Origin: CAZCZU01 sp964503475
GTDB taxonomy: Bacteria > Pseudomonadota > Zetaproteobacteria > Mariprofundales > Mariprofundaceae
Length of the DNA: 56,700 nt
Assembly: GCA_964503475.1 (NCBI GenBank)
Contig: CAZCZU010000016.1
Coordinates: 1-56,700 of the forward strand
Reading direction: 5' to 3'
Shown piece by piece: positions 32,090 to 41,133 of this stretch. Positions within the stretch are counted from its first letter, which is position 1. Every line of letters begins with the position of its first letter. Made by a program: the position numbers and the translations under genes. The notes under the pieces were generated by a model. That model was given only the letters and a program-made list of their open reading frames with translations. It did no database searches and had not been told where the DNA came from.

Positions 32090-32740
32090 TTGTTGGATGT
32101 ACTTCATCCGGGCCACCCGGATCGTCAGGACACGGAAGTCTTTATTCAGGCGGTTTTTGCGCGTCAGTACGATGCCGATATTCGTCATTTCATGCCGCAT
32201 ATGGTGCGTCTCTCCTATGATGATTCCGGCGAACTCTACTCTGCTGTCGGTTACCGCGAGGCGGCCGACGGTCCTCTCTTTCTGGAACATTATCTCGATT
32301 CTCCGGTTGAAACGGCCATGGCCCATGCCATGGAGCAGCCGGTTTCACGTAACGACATTGTCGAAGTGGGTAACCTGGCCGAGGTGGGGCCGGGCGGTGC
32401 CCGTGATGCCATCATTGCCCTGACGGCCTATCTTTATGGTGCCGGCTATCACTGGGTGGCGATTACAGCTGTACCGCGCCTGGTGAATGCCTTTCAGAGA
32501 ATCGGCCTGCGTACGGTCTATCTGGCCGATGCCGATATCATGCGTCTGCCGGAATCGGAGCGCTCCCTGTGGGGTCGCTATTACGACAATCGTCCGAAAG
32601 TGGTTGGGGGAGATATTCGCCTCGGCTATCGTGCGCTGGAAGCGATGAAACACGAGCTGCCCGAAGGGTGCTGTGAACTGATGAATGTCGGCCGAAACCT
32701 TGGCATGGCCTGGGCCCGACAGCACGGGGTGAATGCATGA
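32090..32740 (+). CDS. T_hemolysin (thermostable-haemolysin family) GNAT-like protein
   Basis: About 216 residues from TTG 32090, chosen because the family begins close to LHPGHPDRQDTEVFIQ and GGTGAGG lies about 8 nt upstream; an in-frame ATG at 31958 would add a Cys-rich stretch. Motifs: ARQYDADIRHFMPHMVRL, LFLEHYLDSPVETAMA, VEVGNLAEVGPGGARDAI, WVAITAVPRLVNAFQRIGL. Despite the haemolysin name, the fold resembles GNAT and autoinducer-synthase acyltransferases. The stop overlaps the acyl-CoA ligase start (ATGA). I infer transfer or handling of an activated acyl group; lysis is not shown. Confidence 0.7.
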   Translation: MLDVLHPGHPDRQDTEVFIQAVFARQYDADIRHFMPHMVRLSYDDSGELYSAVGYREAADGPLFLEHYLDSPVETAMAHAMEQPVSRNDIVEVGNLAEVGPGGARDAIIALTAYLYGAGYHWVAITAVPRLVNAFQRIGLRTVYLADADIMRLPESERSLWGRYYDNRPKVVGGDIRLGYRALEAMKHELPEGCCELMNVGRNLGMAWARQHGVNA

Positions 32741-34236
32741 GCCGATTGCTGAAGTCTATTGAGGAGTATGCCGCCAGCCAGCCGCAGGCCATTGCTCTGG
32801 AGGGCATGGAGGAGTCACTCGATTATGGCGGTCTGCTGCAGGCGGTACGCTCATGTTCGGCCGAGTTGCAGCGGCTTGCACCGCAGACCGTGGCCCTGCT
32901 GATGGACAATGTGCCGGCCGTGGCGGTGATTGATCTCGCCTGCCTGCACGCTGCCTTGCCGCTGGTGCCGATGCCGCTCTTCTTCTCGCCGGCCCAGAGC
33001 GGTCATCTGTTGCGCCAGAGCGGGGCCGAGCTGCTGATCACCGATATGCCGGAGCAGGTCGAAGGGCTGCTGCAGGGGCTGGGACGCGACTATATCCGCC
33101 TTGAAGATATGGCCCTGGCCGGTTCAGATTGCGCCTGTTTCCGTCTCAATGATGCAGGCTCAGCCCGTTTCCCGGCCGATACGGCCAAGGTGACGTTTAC
33201 CTCCGGTTCGACCGGCGAGCCGAAGGGAGCCTGCCTGACCATGGCGGCGATGGAGGCCGTGGCCGATTCCCTGCGTCAGGCGACAGCGGCCCATGCCGAC
33301 GATCGTCACCTGACCGTGCTTCCCTATGCCACATTGCTGGAGAACATCGGCGGCATCTATGTGCCGCTGCTGGCTGGCGCCACCGTGGTCATGCCGGGGC
33401 TGAAGCAGATCGGCCTTGCCGGCGCCACCGGGCTTGATCCGCAGCGTTTTGTGACTGCGCTTACCGAATACCGGGCCAGCAGCTGCATCATGATCCCGCA
33501 GATGCTGCAGGCGCTGGTGGCCATGGTTGCCGCAGGCCTGCCAAAGCCTGCGACCCTGCGCTTTGCCGCTGTCGGTGGCGCGCCGGTGGCTGAAACCCTG
33601 CTGGCCCGGGCCGATGCCCTGGCTCTGCCGGTATTCGAGGGCTACGGCCTCTCCGAGGCGGCCAGCGTGGTAGCGGTCAACCGGCCGGATGCACGCAGGA
33701 TCGGCAGTGTCGGCAAGCCGTTGCCGCATGTGGAGCTGCGGTTTGCCGAAGATGGCGAGATTCTGGTGCGTGGCAGCCTCTTTTCGGGCTACATGGGCAA
33801 CGATGAACTGGCCGTGGGCGAGTTCTGGCCGACCGGCGATGTCGGATACCTCGATGATGAGGGTTTCCTGCATCTTGCCGGACGCAAGAAACATATGTTT
33901 ATTACGGCCTTCGGACGTAATGTGTCGCCCGAATGGGTGGAGCGCGAGATGATGATCGAGCCGGCCATCGGCCAGGTCTGCATCTTCGGCGAGGCGCGGC
34001 CGTTCAATGTGGCCGTGATCGTGCCCCGTCCCGGTTTCGACCAGGGCCAGGTGGAGGCTGCGGTAGCCGCTGCCAATGCACGCCTGCCCGATTACGCCCG
34101 TGTGGGGCAATGGATCGCTGCCGGCGAGCCCTTCTCGGTGGAGAACGGGCAGTGGACCGGCACCGGCCGGCCACGCCGCGAACATATTTTCAGGGCTTAT
34201 CTCGACGCGATCGAGGCCCTTTATCAGGAGAACTGA
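32737..34236 (+). CDS. AMP-binding long-chain acyl-CoA synthetase-like enzyme
   Basis: A 499-residue ANL-superfamily protein. The phosphate loop is TFTSGSTGEPKGACLT (about residues 150-165), followed by FEGYGLSEAASVV, FWPTGDVGYLD, and GRKKHMFITAFGRNVSPEWVE. These predict adenylation of a carboxylate, probably a fatty acid. The last motif, normally with a catalytic Lys (GKxxR), reads TGTGRPRREHI with Arg and no Lys, which could impair or alter adenylation. It overlaps the previous gene by 4 nt and abuts the next ATG directly (34237), so the operon is tightly coupled. Confidence 0.8.
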   Translation: MSRLLKSIEEYAASQPQAIALEGMEESLDYGGLLQAVRSCSAELQRLAPQTVALLMDNVPAVAVIDLACLHAALPLVPMPLFFSPAQSGHLLRQSGAELLITDMPEQVEGLLQGLGRDYIRLEDMALAGSDCACFRLNDAGSARFPADTAKVTFTSGSTGEPKGACLTMAAMEAVADSLRQATAAHADDRHLTVLPYATLLENIGGIYVPLLAGATVVMPGLKQIGLAGATGLDPQRFVTALTEYRASSCIMIPQMLQALVAMVAAGLPKPATLRFAAVGGAPVAETLLARADALALPVFEGYGLSEAASVVAVNRPDARRIGSVGKPLPHVELRFAEDGEILVRGSLFSGYMGNDELAVGEFWPTGDVGYLDDEGFLHLAGRKKHMFITAFGRNVSPEWVEREMMIEPAIGQVCIFGEARPFNVAVIVPRPGFDQGQVEAAVAAANARLPDYARVGQWIAAGEPFSVENGQWTGTGRPRREHIFRAYLDAIEALYQEN

Positions 34237-34902
34237 ATGGCATTCTACGATGATCTGATCAGCCGCACCGAGGCGGCACGCAACGATTTGCTGACCATTC
34301 CCTTTATTCAGCAGGGAGCGGCCGGCCAGCTAAGCCTGGAGAGCTACATCGCCTTCCTCTCCCAGGCCTATCATCATGTGAAGCATACGATCCCGCTGTT
34401 GATGGCCACCGGTGGCCGTCTGCCGGAGCGGCTGGAGTGGCTGCGCGAGGCGATCGGCGAGTACATCGAGGAGGAGATGGGGCATCAGGAGTGGATCCTG
34501 AACGACATCGCCGCCTGCGGTGCCGACAAGGAGGCCGTGCGTGTGGCCACGCCGCATCCGGAGACCGAACTGATGGTTGCCTATGCCTACGATACGGTGA
34601 TGCGCCGCAATCCGGTCGGCTTCTTCGGTATGGTGCTGGTTCTGGAAGGCACCAGCGTGGCTCTGGCCACCAATGCAGCCGGCAATATCCAGCAGGCGCT
34701 GGGATTGCCGAACCAGGCTTTCTCCTATCTCACCTCGCACGGCTCGCTCGATGTCGGCCATGTCGATTTTTACGAGAAGCTGATGAACCGGCTGGAGGCG
34801 AAAGAGGATCAGGAGGCGGTCGTCCACTGTGCCAACATGATGTACCGGCTGTACGGCGATATCTTCCGTAGCCTGCCGCTGATTCCGCTGGAGGGAAACT
34901 GA
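34237..34902 (+). CDS. Haem-oxygenase-like di-iron oxidase (TenA/PqqC-like, HDO type)
   Basis: A 221-residue all-helical protein. Candidate metal ligands follow the HDO pattern: E75/E79 and H83 in GEYIEEEMGHQEW, E137 in LVLEGTS, and HGSLDVGH giving H168-x3-D172-x2-H175, the H-x3-D-x2-H motif seen in SznF-type oxidases. Relatives such as UndA (fatty acid to terminal alkene), CADD and SznF use iron and oxygen. Next to an acyl-CoA ligase, an oxidative reaction on a fatty-acyl group is a fair inference. The start follows the previous stop without a gap. Confidence 0.75.
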   Translation: MAFYDDLISRTEAARNDLLTIPFIQQGAAGQLSLESYIAFLSQAYHHVKHTIPLLMATGGRLPERLEWLREAIGEYIEEEMGHQEWILNDIAACGADKEAVRVATPHPETELMVAYAYDTVMRRNPVGFFGMVLVLEGTSVALATNAAGNIQQALGLPNQAFSYLTSHGSLDVGHVDFYEKLMNRLEAKEDQEAVVHCANMMYRLYGDIFRSLPLIPLEGN

Positions 34903-34903
34903 G

Positions 34904-35698
34904 ATGCAGCTCAACGACAAACGTATCATCCTGACCGGTGCTGCCGGCGGCATGGGGAGCATTCTGGCCCGTATGCTGGCCGGCAAGGGTGCGAAGCTGG
35001 CACTGGTCGACGCCAGTGCCGAGGCGCTGGAGAAACTGGCTGGCGAATTGCCGGGCTCGGCCGCGATTGCCGGTAACCTGGCCACGACCGAGGGATGTGA
35101 GCGGGCCGCGAAAGAGGCCTCCGAAGCATTGGGAGGGGTTGATCTGCTGATCAACCTGGCCGGTGTGATGAGCTTCTCGGCCTTCGAGGACGAGGAGCCG
35201 GGGCGCATCGAGCTGTTGATGCATGTGAACCTGATCGCCCCGATGCTGCTTTCTCGCGCCGTACTGCCGGGGATGCTGGAGCAGGGGAGCGGGCGGATCG
35301 TCAATGTCGGTTCGATGTTCGGCTCGATCGGTTTTGCCTATTTTGCTGCCTATTCGGCCAGCAAGTTCGGCCTGCGCGGTTTTTCGCAGGCGCTGCGTCG
35401 CGAGCTGGCCGATACGTCCGTGGGCGTGACGTATGTGTCGCCGCGCGCGGTGAAAACACCGATCAATACCGGCCCGATCATGCGCATGAACGAGGCCACC
35501 AAGACCAATATGGACGAGCCGGACTACGTGGCGGGCGAGATTCTGGCTGCCATCGAGGCGGGCAGGAAGGAGGCCTATATCGGTTTTCCGGAATCGCTGT
35601 TCGCGCGCATCAACGGCATCCTGCCGGGCGTCATCGACAACGGTACTGCGGCCCAGAACCGTATCGCCCGCAAGTTTGCCAAGGGCGAAGCCGAGTAA
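34904..35698 (+). CDS. Short-chain dehydrogenase/reductase of the HDO operon
   Basis: A 264-residue SDR with TGAAGGMG (residues 11-18) for nucleotide binding, an NLAG segment, catalytic Ser in VNVGSMFG and YSASKFGLRG (Tyr-x-x-x-Lys). The C-terminal part is longer than minimal SDRs, with a hydrophobic helix (SLFARINGILPGVIDNG). It begins 1 bp after the oxidase stop. In this operon it probably reduces an aldehyde or keto intermediate, or oxidises an alcohol, made by the preceding enzymes. Confidence 0.8.
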   Translation: MQLNDKRIILTGAAGGMGSILARMLAGKGAKLALVDASAEALEKLAGELPGSAAIAGNLATTEGCERAAKEASEALGGVDLLINLAGVMSFSAFEDEEPGRIELLMHVNLIAPMLLSRAVLPGMLEQGSGRIVNVGSMFGSIGFAYFAAYSASKFGLRGFSQALRRELADTSVGVTYVSPRAVKTPINTGPIMRMNEATKTNMDEPDYVAGEILAAIEAGRKEAYIGFPESLFARINGILPGVIDNGTAAQNRIARKFAKGEAE

Positions 35699-35731
35699 GG
35701 GTTCTCTGACCAACACGCAAGGGGGCGATTG

Positions 35732-36274
35732 ATGAAACAAGCATGGATGATTGCGGCGATAGCACTGCTGTTGCCGATGCAGGCCGAGGCATCCGATATC
35801 AAGCCGTATGCCTCAATGGGCCTCGGGCTGTTCGAGCTCGATCCTGGCAAGGAGAAGAAGACCGCTTTCGGCGGCTATGTTGCGGTCGGTGCCGAGCTGC
35901 ATGAACTGCTCGATGCCGAGGTGCGCCTGGGGGCGACCAATGCCAATAACGCCACCAACAAGTCGAAGGTGGAGTGGATGGCGTCAGCCCTGGCCAAACC
36001 GAAGATCAAGATCGCTCGCGATATCATTATCTACGGCCTGGCCGGTGTGACGGCACTGAAGACGAGCTACACGCCGGCAGGTGCTGCCAAGCGATCGAAG
36101 ACCAATGCTGCCTTCACGTTCGGTGTCGGCGGCAGCTACGAATTGAGCGATCAGGCCGAGCTGGGTGCGGAGTGGGTGCGTTACAGCAGTAAGGCCGATG
36201 CCGCGACCAAGAACACCAGTTTCGGCGGGCTGGATGTCAACGGCTTCGTCGTTAATCTCAATTACCGTTTTTAA
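35732..36274 (+). CDS. Small outer-membrane beta-barrel protein
   Basis: A 180-residue protein with a signal peptide (MKQAWMIAAIALLLPMQAEA) and alternating beta strands: YASMGLGLFEL, AFGGYVAVGAEL, DAEVRLGATN, AAFTFGVGGSYEL, AELGAEWVRYSS, ending VVNLNYRF. The terminal Phe after an aromatic strand is the usual outer-membrane insertion signal. It resembles OmpA/opacity-type 8-strand barrels. AGGGGG lies 6-7 nt before ATG 35732. It follows the SDR by 33 bp and may belong to the same transcript, perhaps for export or surface display of the product. Confidence 0.75.
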   Translation: MKQAWMIAAIALLLPMQAEASDIKPYASMGLGLFELDPGKEKKTAFGGYVAVGAELHELLDAEVRLGATNANNATNKSKVEWMASALAKPKIKIARDIIIYGLAGVTALKTSYTPAGAAKRSKTNAAFTFGVGGSYELSDQAELGAEWVRYSSKADAATKNTSFGGLDVNGFVVNLNYRF

Positions 36275-36296
36275 TTCGATACGGGAGGATAGGACT

Positions 36297-36953
36297 ATGA
36301 AACGCATCTTTGCCGGCCTGATGGGCCTGATGCTGCTGGCCACACCGGCCATGGCAGCCGATGAAGTGATGGAGAAGGTGGCCGGACTGCAGCACGAGTG
36401 GGCTGTGGCCAACTACCAGACACCGGACGACAAGAAGAAGGCCGCCTTCGAGGCCCTGGTCGCCAAGGCGTCGAAAGTGACGGCCGAGTATCCGCAGCGT
36501 GCCGAGCCGAAGATCTGGGAAGCGATCATTCGTGCCGGTTATGCGGGCGCCATGGGTGGCCTGCAGTCGATGTTCAGTGCCATGCCGCAAATGGAGCAGG
36601 GACGTGACCTGCTGCTGGCAGCGGAGAAGATCGATCCCAGGGCTCTGAATGGCTCCGTCTACACCACGCTGGGCAGCTTCTACTACATGGTGCCGGGCGG
36701 CTTCATCGGTTTCGGTGACGACGACAAGGCGCTGGAGTACCTGAACAAGGCGCTGGCCATTGCCCCGGACGACATGGATGCCAACTACTTCATGGGCGAC
36801 TACTGGCTGGAGCAGAAGCAGTACAAGAAGGCCAAGCCCTACTTCGAGAAGGTTCTGGCCCTGCCGGATGTTGCAAGCCGTCCGATCTACTCCAAGGGCC
36901 GCAAGGCCGAGGCCAGGGCCAAGCTGGAGAAGGTGAACAAGAAGATTCATTAG
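36297..36953 (+). CDS. Periplasmic TPR-repeat protein
   Basis: A 218-residue protein with signal peptide (MKRIFAGLMGLMLLATPAMA) followed by tetratricopeptide-like helices. The clearest repeat is DKALEYLNKALAIAPDDMDA with NYFMGDYWLEQKQYKKAKPY directly after it. The segment TTLGSFYYMVPGGFIGFGDD is shared with a family of small periplasmic TPR proteins. It ends in a Lys-rich helix. GGGAGG precedes ATG 36297, 22 bp after the barrel gene. It probably binds a peptide or protein partner; function unknown. Confidence 0.7.
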   Translation: MKRIFAGLMGLMLLATPAMAADEVMEKVAGLQHEWAVANYQTPDDKKKAAFEALVAKASKVTAEYPQRAEPKIWEAIIRAGYAGAMGGLQSMFSAMPQMEQGRDLLLAAEKIDPRALNGSVYTTLGSFYYMVPGGFIGFGDDDKALEYLNKALAIAPDDMDANYFMGDYWLEQKQYKKAKPYFEKVLALPDVASRPIYSKGRKAEARAKLEKVNKKIH

Positions 36954-36988
36954 AGAAGATCAACTGGCTCCTGCCATGTGGTCTTTAC

Positions 36989-37018
36989 GCCCTGGCAACA
37001 GTGCAATGTTGCCAGGGC
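36989..37018. other. 12-bp perfect inverted repeat after the TPR gene
   Basis: GCCCTGGCAACA (36989-37000), loop GTGCAA, TGTTGCCAGGGC (37007-37018). No T-tract follows, so it may be an mRNA 3' stabiliser, a weak terminator or an operator. Confidence 0.5.
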
Positions 37019-37102
37019 TTACGGAATCGCTCACTTCGTGCCCGATTCTGCAGCCCATCCATGGGCTGAATGTTGGAGAGCTTCGATGTGAATGTGATGA
37101 TG

Positions 37103-37130
37103 AAAGGGCGGCCTGCGGGTCGCCCTTTTT
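37103..37130 (+). terminator. Rho-independent terminator before ybhG
   Basis: AAAGGGCG (37103-37110), 10-nt loop, CGCCCTTT (37121-37128) plus TT. It closes the HDO-barrel-TPR region. About 107 bp follow before ybhG, with no clear promoter that I can define. Confidence 0.75.
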
Positions 37131-37236
37131 CGTGGGTGTGTGGCAAAGGGTGGATTTTGTCCCGGCCTTGTTCCATGCTCGACAGTGGCATGGATGCCTC
37201 AGGGCCTCCGGCCATCTGTTTCCAACGGAGTACGTT

Positions 37237-38277
37237 ATGCCCAAACCCCTTCGCCTGCTGATTCCCCTGCTGCTGATTGCCGCGATCGCCGCCATCTGGT
37301 GGTGGCGCGGAGAGGAGCAGATTGCGGCCAACGGCATCCTGAAACTCTACGGCAATGTCGAGATGCGCGAGGTGCAGCTGGCCATCAACGGCAATGATCG
37401 CATTGCCGGCATGCAGGTCGAGGAGGGTGAGCGGGTGAAGCGGGGGCAACTGCTGGCCGAGCTCGATAAATCACGCCTGCAGGCCCTGCTCGACGGGGCG
37501 GCGGCCAGGACCGAGGCGCAGCAGGCGGTGGTGGATCGCATGATGTCCGGTACCCGACCGGAGGATATCCGCAAGGCACGCGCCGAGCTGGCAGGGGCTG
37601 AGGCGCAGGCTGTGGATGCCGAGCGCACCTATCATCGCCTGCAGAAGCTGAGCCGCCAGGAGCTGGCCTCGAAAGAGCAGCGCGACAATGCCGCCACGGC
37701 TGCCAAGGCGGCGCGTGAGCGGGTAAAGGCAGCCACCGAGCTACTCAGTCTCGCCATCCAGGGTCCGCGCAAGGAGGATATTACCGCCGCCCGCGCCCAG
37801 TTGAAGGCCAACAAGGCTCAGCAGGCACTGGCGCAGCATGAACTGGATGATGCCAGCCTCTATGCCCCGGCCGACGGCATCATCCGCAACCGTATCCTGG
37901 AGCCGGGCGACATGGCCTCGCCGCAACGCCCGGTCTACACACTGGCGATTACCGATCCGCTCTGGGTCCGTGCTTACCTCTCCGAAACCGATCTGGGCCG
38001 GGTGCACCCCGGCATGCAGGCTGAAGTGATGAGCGACAGCTTCCCGGGCAAGAGCTATCGCGGCTGGGTTGGTTACATCTCGCCGACGGCCGAGTTTACG
38101 CCGCAGTCGGTGCAGACGGAGGATATGCGCACCCAGCTGGTCTACCAGGTGCGTGTGCATGTCTGCAATCCGCAGAACGAGTTGCGTCTCGGTATGCCGG
38201 TGTCGGTCCGTATTTCGCTCTCCCAGCCCGATAAACCGATGACGGAGGGCGACCCCTGCGCACAGGGGCAGCAGTGA
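37237..38277 (+). CDS. ybhG: HlyD-type membrane fusion protein of an ABC exporter
   Basis: A 346-residue protein with one N-terminal membrane helix (LRLLIPLLLIAAIAAIWWW), a lipoyl/biotinyl-like domain (GNVEMREVQLAINGNDRI, EEGERVKRGQLLAELD), a long coiled coil (about residues 85-200), and a beta-barrel end (LRLGMPVSVRISL). It joins the inner-membrane ABC exporter to the outer-membrane channel. Size and gene order (fusion protein, double ATPase, two ABC-2 permeases) match E. coli ybhGFSR. The stop overlaps the ybhF GTG start. Confidence 0.87.
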   Translation: MPKPLRLLIPLLLIAAIAAIWWWRGEEQIAANGILKLYGNVEMREVQLAINGNDRIAGMQVEEGERVKRGQLLAELDKSRLQALLDGAAARTEAQQAVVDRMMSGTRPEDIRKARAELAGAEAQAVDAERTYHRLQKLSRQELASKEQRDNAATAAKAARERVKAATELLSLAIQGPRKEDITAARAQLKANKAQQALAQHELDDASLYAPADGIIRNRILEPGDMASPQRPVYTLAITDPLWVRAYLSETDLGRVHPGMQAEVMSDSFPGKSYRGWVGYISPTAEFTPQSVQTEDMRTQLVYQVRVHVCNPQNELRLGMPVSVRISLSQPDKPMTEGDPCAQGQQ

Positions 38278-40013
38278 GCACGGAAGAGGATTCGCGCAGC
38301 GCCGTTGCGGTGCGCCTTGAGGGGGTGCATCGCGCCTTTGCCGGTCCCGATGGCAAGCCGTTGCAGGCACTCGACGGCATCGATGCCGTGATTGGCCGCG
38401 GCATGGTGAGCGGCCTGATCGGGCCGGATGGCGCGGGCAAGAGTACGCTGATGCGCCTGGTTGCCGGGCTGCTGACACCCGATCACGGCCGTATCTCGGT
38501 GCTCGGCATCGATGTGGTAAACGATCCCCTGGCCGTGCAGGCGCGACTGCGCTACATGCCGCAGCGCTTCGGTCTCTATGAAGACCTCTCCGTGCAGGAG
38601 AACCTCGACCTCTATGCCGACCTGCAGCAGCTACCTTATGCCGAGCGCGCCGCCCGCTACGAGGAGCTGATGCACCTGACCGGGCTGGCACCGTTCAAGA
38701 AGCGGCTGGCCGGGCATCTCTCCGGTGGCATGAAACAGAAGCTGGGGCTGGCCTGTACGCTGGTGCGCCAGCCGGACCTGCTGCTGCTCGATGAGCCGAC
38801 GGCCGGCGTCGACCCGGTATCGCGGCGCGAGTTGTGGGAGATCGTCTACCGCCAGGTGGAGGCCTCCGGCATGAGTGTGCTGTTCAGCACCGCCTATCTC
38901 GATGAGGCCGAGCGCTGCGATGAGGTGCTGCTGCTTCATCAGGGGCAGTTGCTGGGGCAGGGGGCTCCGGGCGAGTTCAGTGGCCGCATGCAGGGGCGCA
39001 GCTGGGAGATTGCGGCGGCGGAAGATGAGTCACGCAGATCGCTGCAACAGCGTCTGGCCGGAGAGTCCGGGGTGATCGATGCCATCATCCATGGCGAATC
39101 GGTACGCGTGGTGACGGAGGAGGGGGCCAGGCCGCCGGCAGGGGCGCAGCCCGTGCCGCCGCGTTTCGAGGATGCCTTTATCAGTATGCTGGGCGGCATC
39201 GAGAAGGTGGTTGGTGATGGCATGGCGGTCGGCAAGGGTCCCGATGTCGAGTCAGATGGGCCGGTGATCGCCGTGGAGGGGCTGTCGCGCCGCTTCGGTG
39301 CCTTCGAGGCGGTGAAGGGGATCGCATTCGATGTGCGAAGAGGTGAGGTGTTCGGCCTGTTGGGTGCCAACGGGGCCGGTAAATCGACCACCTTTCGTAT
39401 GCTCTGCGGCCTGTTGCCGGCCAGCAGCGGACATCTCGAGGTGGCCGGTGTCGATCTCAGGCGCGCGGCGGCCAGTGCCCGGGCCCGTATCGGCTATATG
39501 TCGCAGCGTTTCTCGCTTTATGGTGCCTTGAGTGTGCGGGAGAATATGCGCTTCTTCTCCAGTGCCTACGGGCTTGGTCGCAAACAGCAGCAGGCGCGCA
39601 TGGAATGGGCCTTCGACCATTTCGATCTGCGTGGGGTGGCCAACACGCCGGCCGATACGCTGCCGCTCGGCTACAAGCAGCGTCTGGCCATGGCCTGTGC
39701 CCTGCTGCATGAGCCGGAGATCCTCTTTCTCGACGAGCCCACCTCGGGTGTCGATCCGCTGGCCCGGCGCGAGTTCTGGCAACGCATCAATCGTCTCGCC
39801 GAGCAGGGAGTAACGGTGCTGGTCACCACCCACTTCATGGAGGAGGCGGAGTATTGCGACCGGCTGGTGATCATGGCTGAGGGGACCATCCTGGCCCACG
39901 GTACCCCGCATGCGATCCGTGAAGAGGCGGCTGCAAACGGTGAGACGGTGGAGAGCATGGAGGATGCCTTTATCGCCCTGATCAGCCGGCAGCCGGAAGC
40001 GAGCCTCGCATGA
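38274..40013 (+). CDS. ybhF: Double-NBD ABC exporter ATPase
   Basis: A 579-residue protein with two nucleotide-binding domains. NBD1: Walker A GPDGAGKST, signature LSGGMKQKL, Walker B LLLLDEPTAGVDP. NBD2: Walker A GANGAGKST, a degenerate signature LPLGYKQRL, Walker B ILFLDEPTSGVDP. The length equals that of E. coli YbhF as I recall it. It powers the YbhS-YbhR permeases. The altered second signature suggests asymmetric ATP sites. GTG 38274 overlaps the ybhG stop by 4 nt; the end overlaps ybhS by 4 nt. Confidence 0.9.
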   Translation: MSTEEDSRSAVAVRLEGVHRAFAGPDGKPLQALDGIDAVIGRGMVSGLIGPDGAGKSTLMRLVAGLLTPDHGRISVLGIDVVNDPLAVQARLRYMPQRFGLYEDLSVQENLDLYADLQQLPYAERAARYEELMHLTGLAPFKKRLAGHLSGGMKQKLGLACTLVRQPDLLLLDEPTAGVDPVSRRELWEIVYRQVEASGMSVLFSTAYLDEAERCDEVLLLHQGQLLGQGAPGEFSGRMQGRSWEIAAAEDESRRSLQQRLAGESGVIDAIIHGESVRVVTEEGARPPAGAQPVPPRFEDAFISMLGGIEKVVGDGMAVGKGPDVESDGPVIAVEGLSRRFGAFEAVKGIAFDVRRGEVFGLLGANGAGKSTTFRMLCGLLPASSGHLEVAGVDLRRAAASARARIGYMSQRFSLYGALSVRENMRFFSSAYGLGRKQQQARMEWAFDHFDLRGVANTPADTLPLGYKQRLAMACALLHEPEILFLDEPTSGVDPLARREFWQRINRLAEQGVTVLVTTHFMEEAEYCDRLVIMAEGTILAHGTPHAIREEAAANGETVESMEDAFIALISRQPEASLA

Positions 40014-41131
40014 GGCGACTCAACGGCATGCGCCTGCGCGGCCTGATGCGCAAGGAGTTCCTGCAGATATGGCGCGATCCCTCCAGTATCGCCATCGCCT
40101 TCGTGTTGCCGGTAATCCTGCTGCTGTTCGGCTACGGCGTCTCGCTTGATGCCAAGCATGTGCCGATCGCGCTGGTGGTCGACGAGCCGGGGGCAGGCAC
40201 TGCCTCGTTCACCGGCTCCTTCCGCCATCTCGAATATTTTGCGCCGGTGCAGATGCCGGATATGCACACGGCCGAGGCTGCGATGCGCGAAGGCAGGGTC
40301 GATGCCATCGTGCACCTGCGCGGCGATTTCGGGCGTGATCTTTATCGGGAGGGTGGCACGACGGTGCAGATCCTGGTCAATGGCGTCAATGCCAACACGG
40401 CCCGCCTGATTACCGGGTATGGTACCGGCGTGTGGACCAACTGGCTGCAGCACTATGCCGAGATCAACGGTCTGCCGCTCAATATTCCGGTGCAGGTGGA
40501 GCAGCGGGTCTGGTTCAACAGCGAGCTGAAGAGCCACAATTACCTTGTGCCGGGCCTGATCGCCGTCATCATGACCCTGATCGGGGCGCTGCTGACAGCC
40601 CTGGTGGTGTCGCGCGAGTGGGAGCGGGGCACGATGGAGTCGCTGATGGCCACGCCCGTCTCCATCGCCGAGATCATGATCGGCAAGATGGCACCCTATT
40701 TTGTGCTCGGCACGGGCGGCATGCTACTCTCGGTGGCCATGGCCGTGTGGCTGTTCGAGGTGCCGTTGCGCGGCTCCTTCATCGTACTGTTTATCGTCTC
40801 CTCGCTCTTCCTGCTGGTGGCCCTGGCCATGGGGCTGTTGATCTCCACCGTGGCCCGCAACCAGTTCGTCGCCTCGCAGATCGCCCTGATTGTCACCTTT
40901 CTGCCGGCCTTCCTGCTCTCCGGCTTCATCTTCGAGATCGCCAGCATGCCGGCTTTCGTGCAGATGATTACCCACATCATTCCGGCCCGCTATTTCGTGT
41001 CGCTGCTGCATACGATCTTCATGGCCGGCAATATCTGGTCGGTGATCTGGCCCAATGCCGCCGCACTGGCCGTGATGGCGATGCTGCTGCTCGGGATCGT
41101 GCGCCGCATCTCGCGTAAGAGGCTCGACTGA
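40010..41131 (+). CDS. ybhS: ABC-2 type permease, first subunit
   Basis: A 373-residue permease. It has an N-terminal helix after a basic start (LMRKEFLQIWRDPSSIAIAF), a large periplasmic domain, then five helices with GTMESLMATPVSIAEIMIGK, the coupling segment of ABC-2 exporters, and a final PARYFVSLLHTIFMAGN. With YbhR it should form the membrane heterodimer. E. coli YbhGFSR is reported to export cationic drugs and alkali cations; the substrate here is unknown. ATG overlaps the ybhF stop. Confidence 0.87.
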   Translation: MRRLNGMRLRGLMRKEFLQIWRDPSSIAIAFVLPVILLLFGYGVSLDAKHVPIALVVDEPGAGTASFTGSFRHLEYFAPVQMPDMHTAEAAMREGRVDAIVHLRGDFGRDLYREGGTTVQILVNGVNANTARLITGYGTGVWTNWLQHYAEINGLPLNIPVQVEQRVWFNSELKSHNYLVPGLIAVIMTLIGALLTALVVSREWERGTMESLMATPVSIAEIMIGKMAPYFVLGTGGMLLSVAMAVWLFEVPLRGSFIVLFIVSSLFLLVALAMGLLISTVARNQFVASQIALIVTFLPAFLLSGFIFEIASMPAFVQMITHIIPARYFVSLLHTIFMAGNIWSVIWPNAAALAVMAMLLLGIVRRISRKRLD

Positions 41132-41133
41132 TC

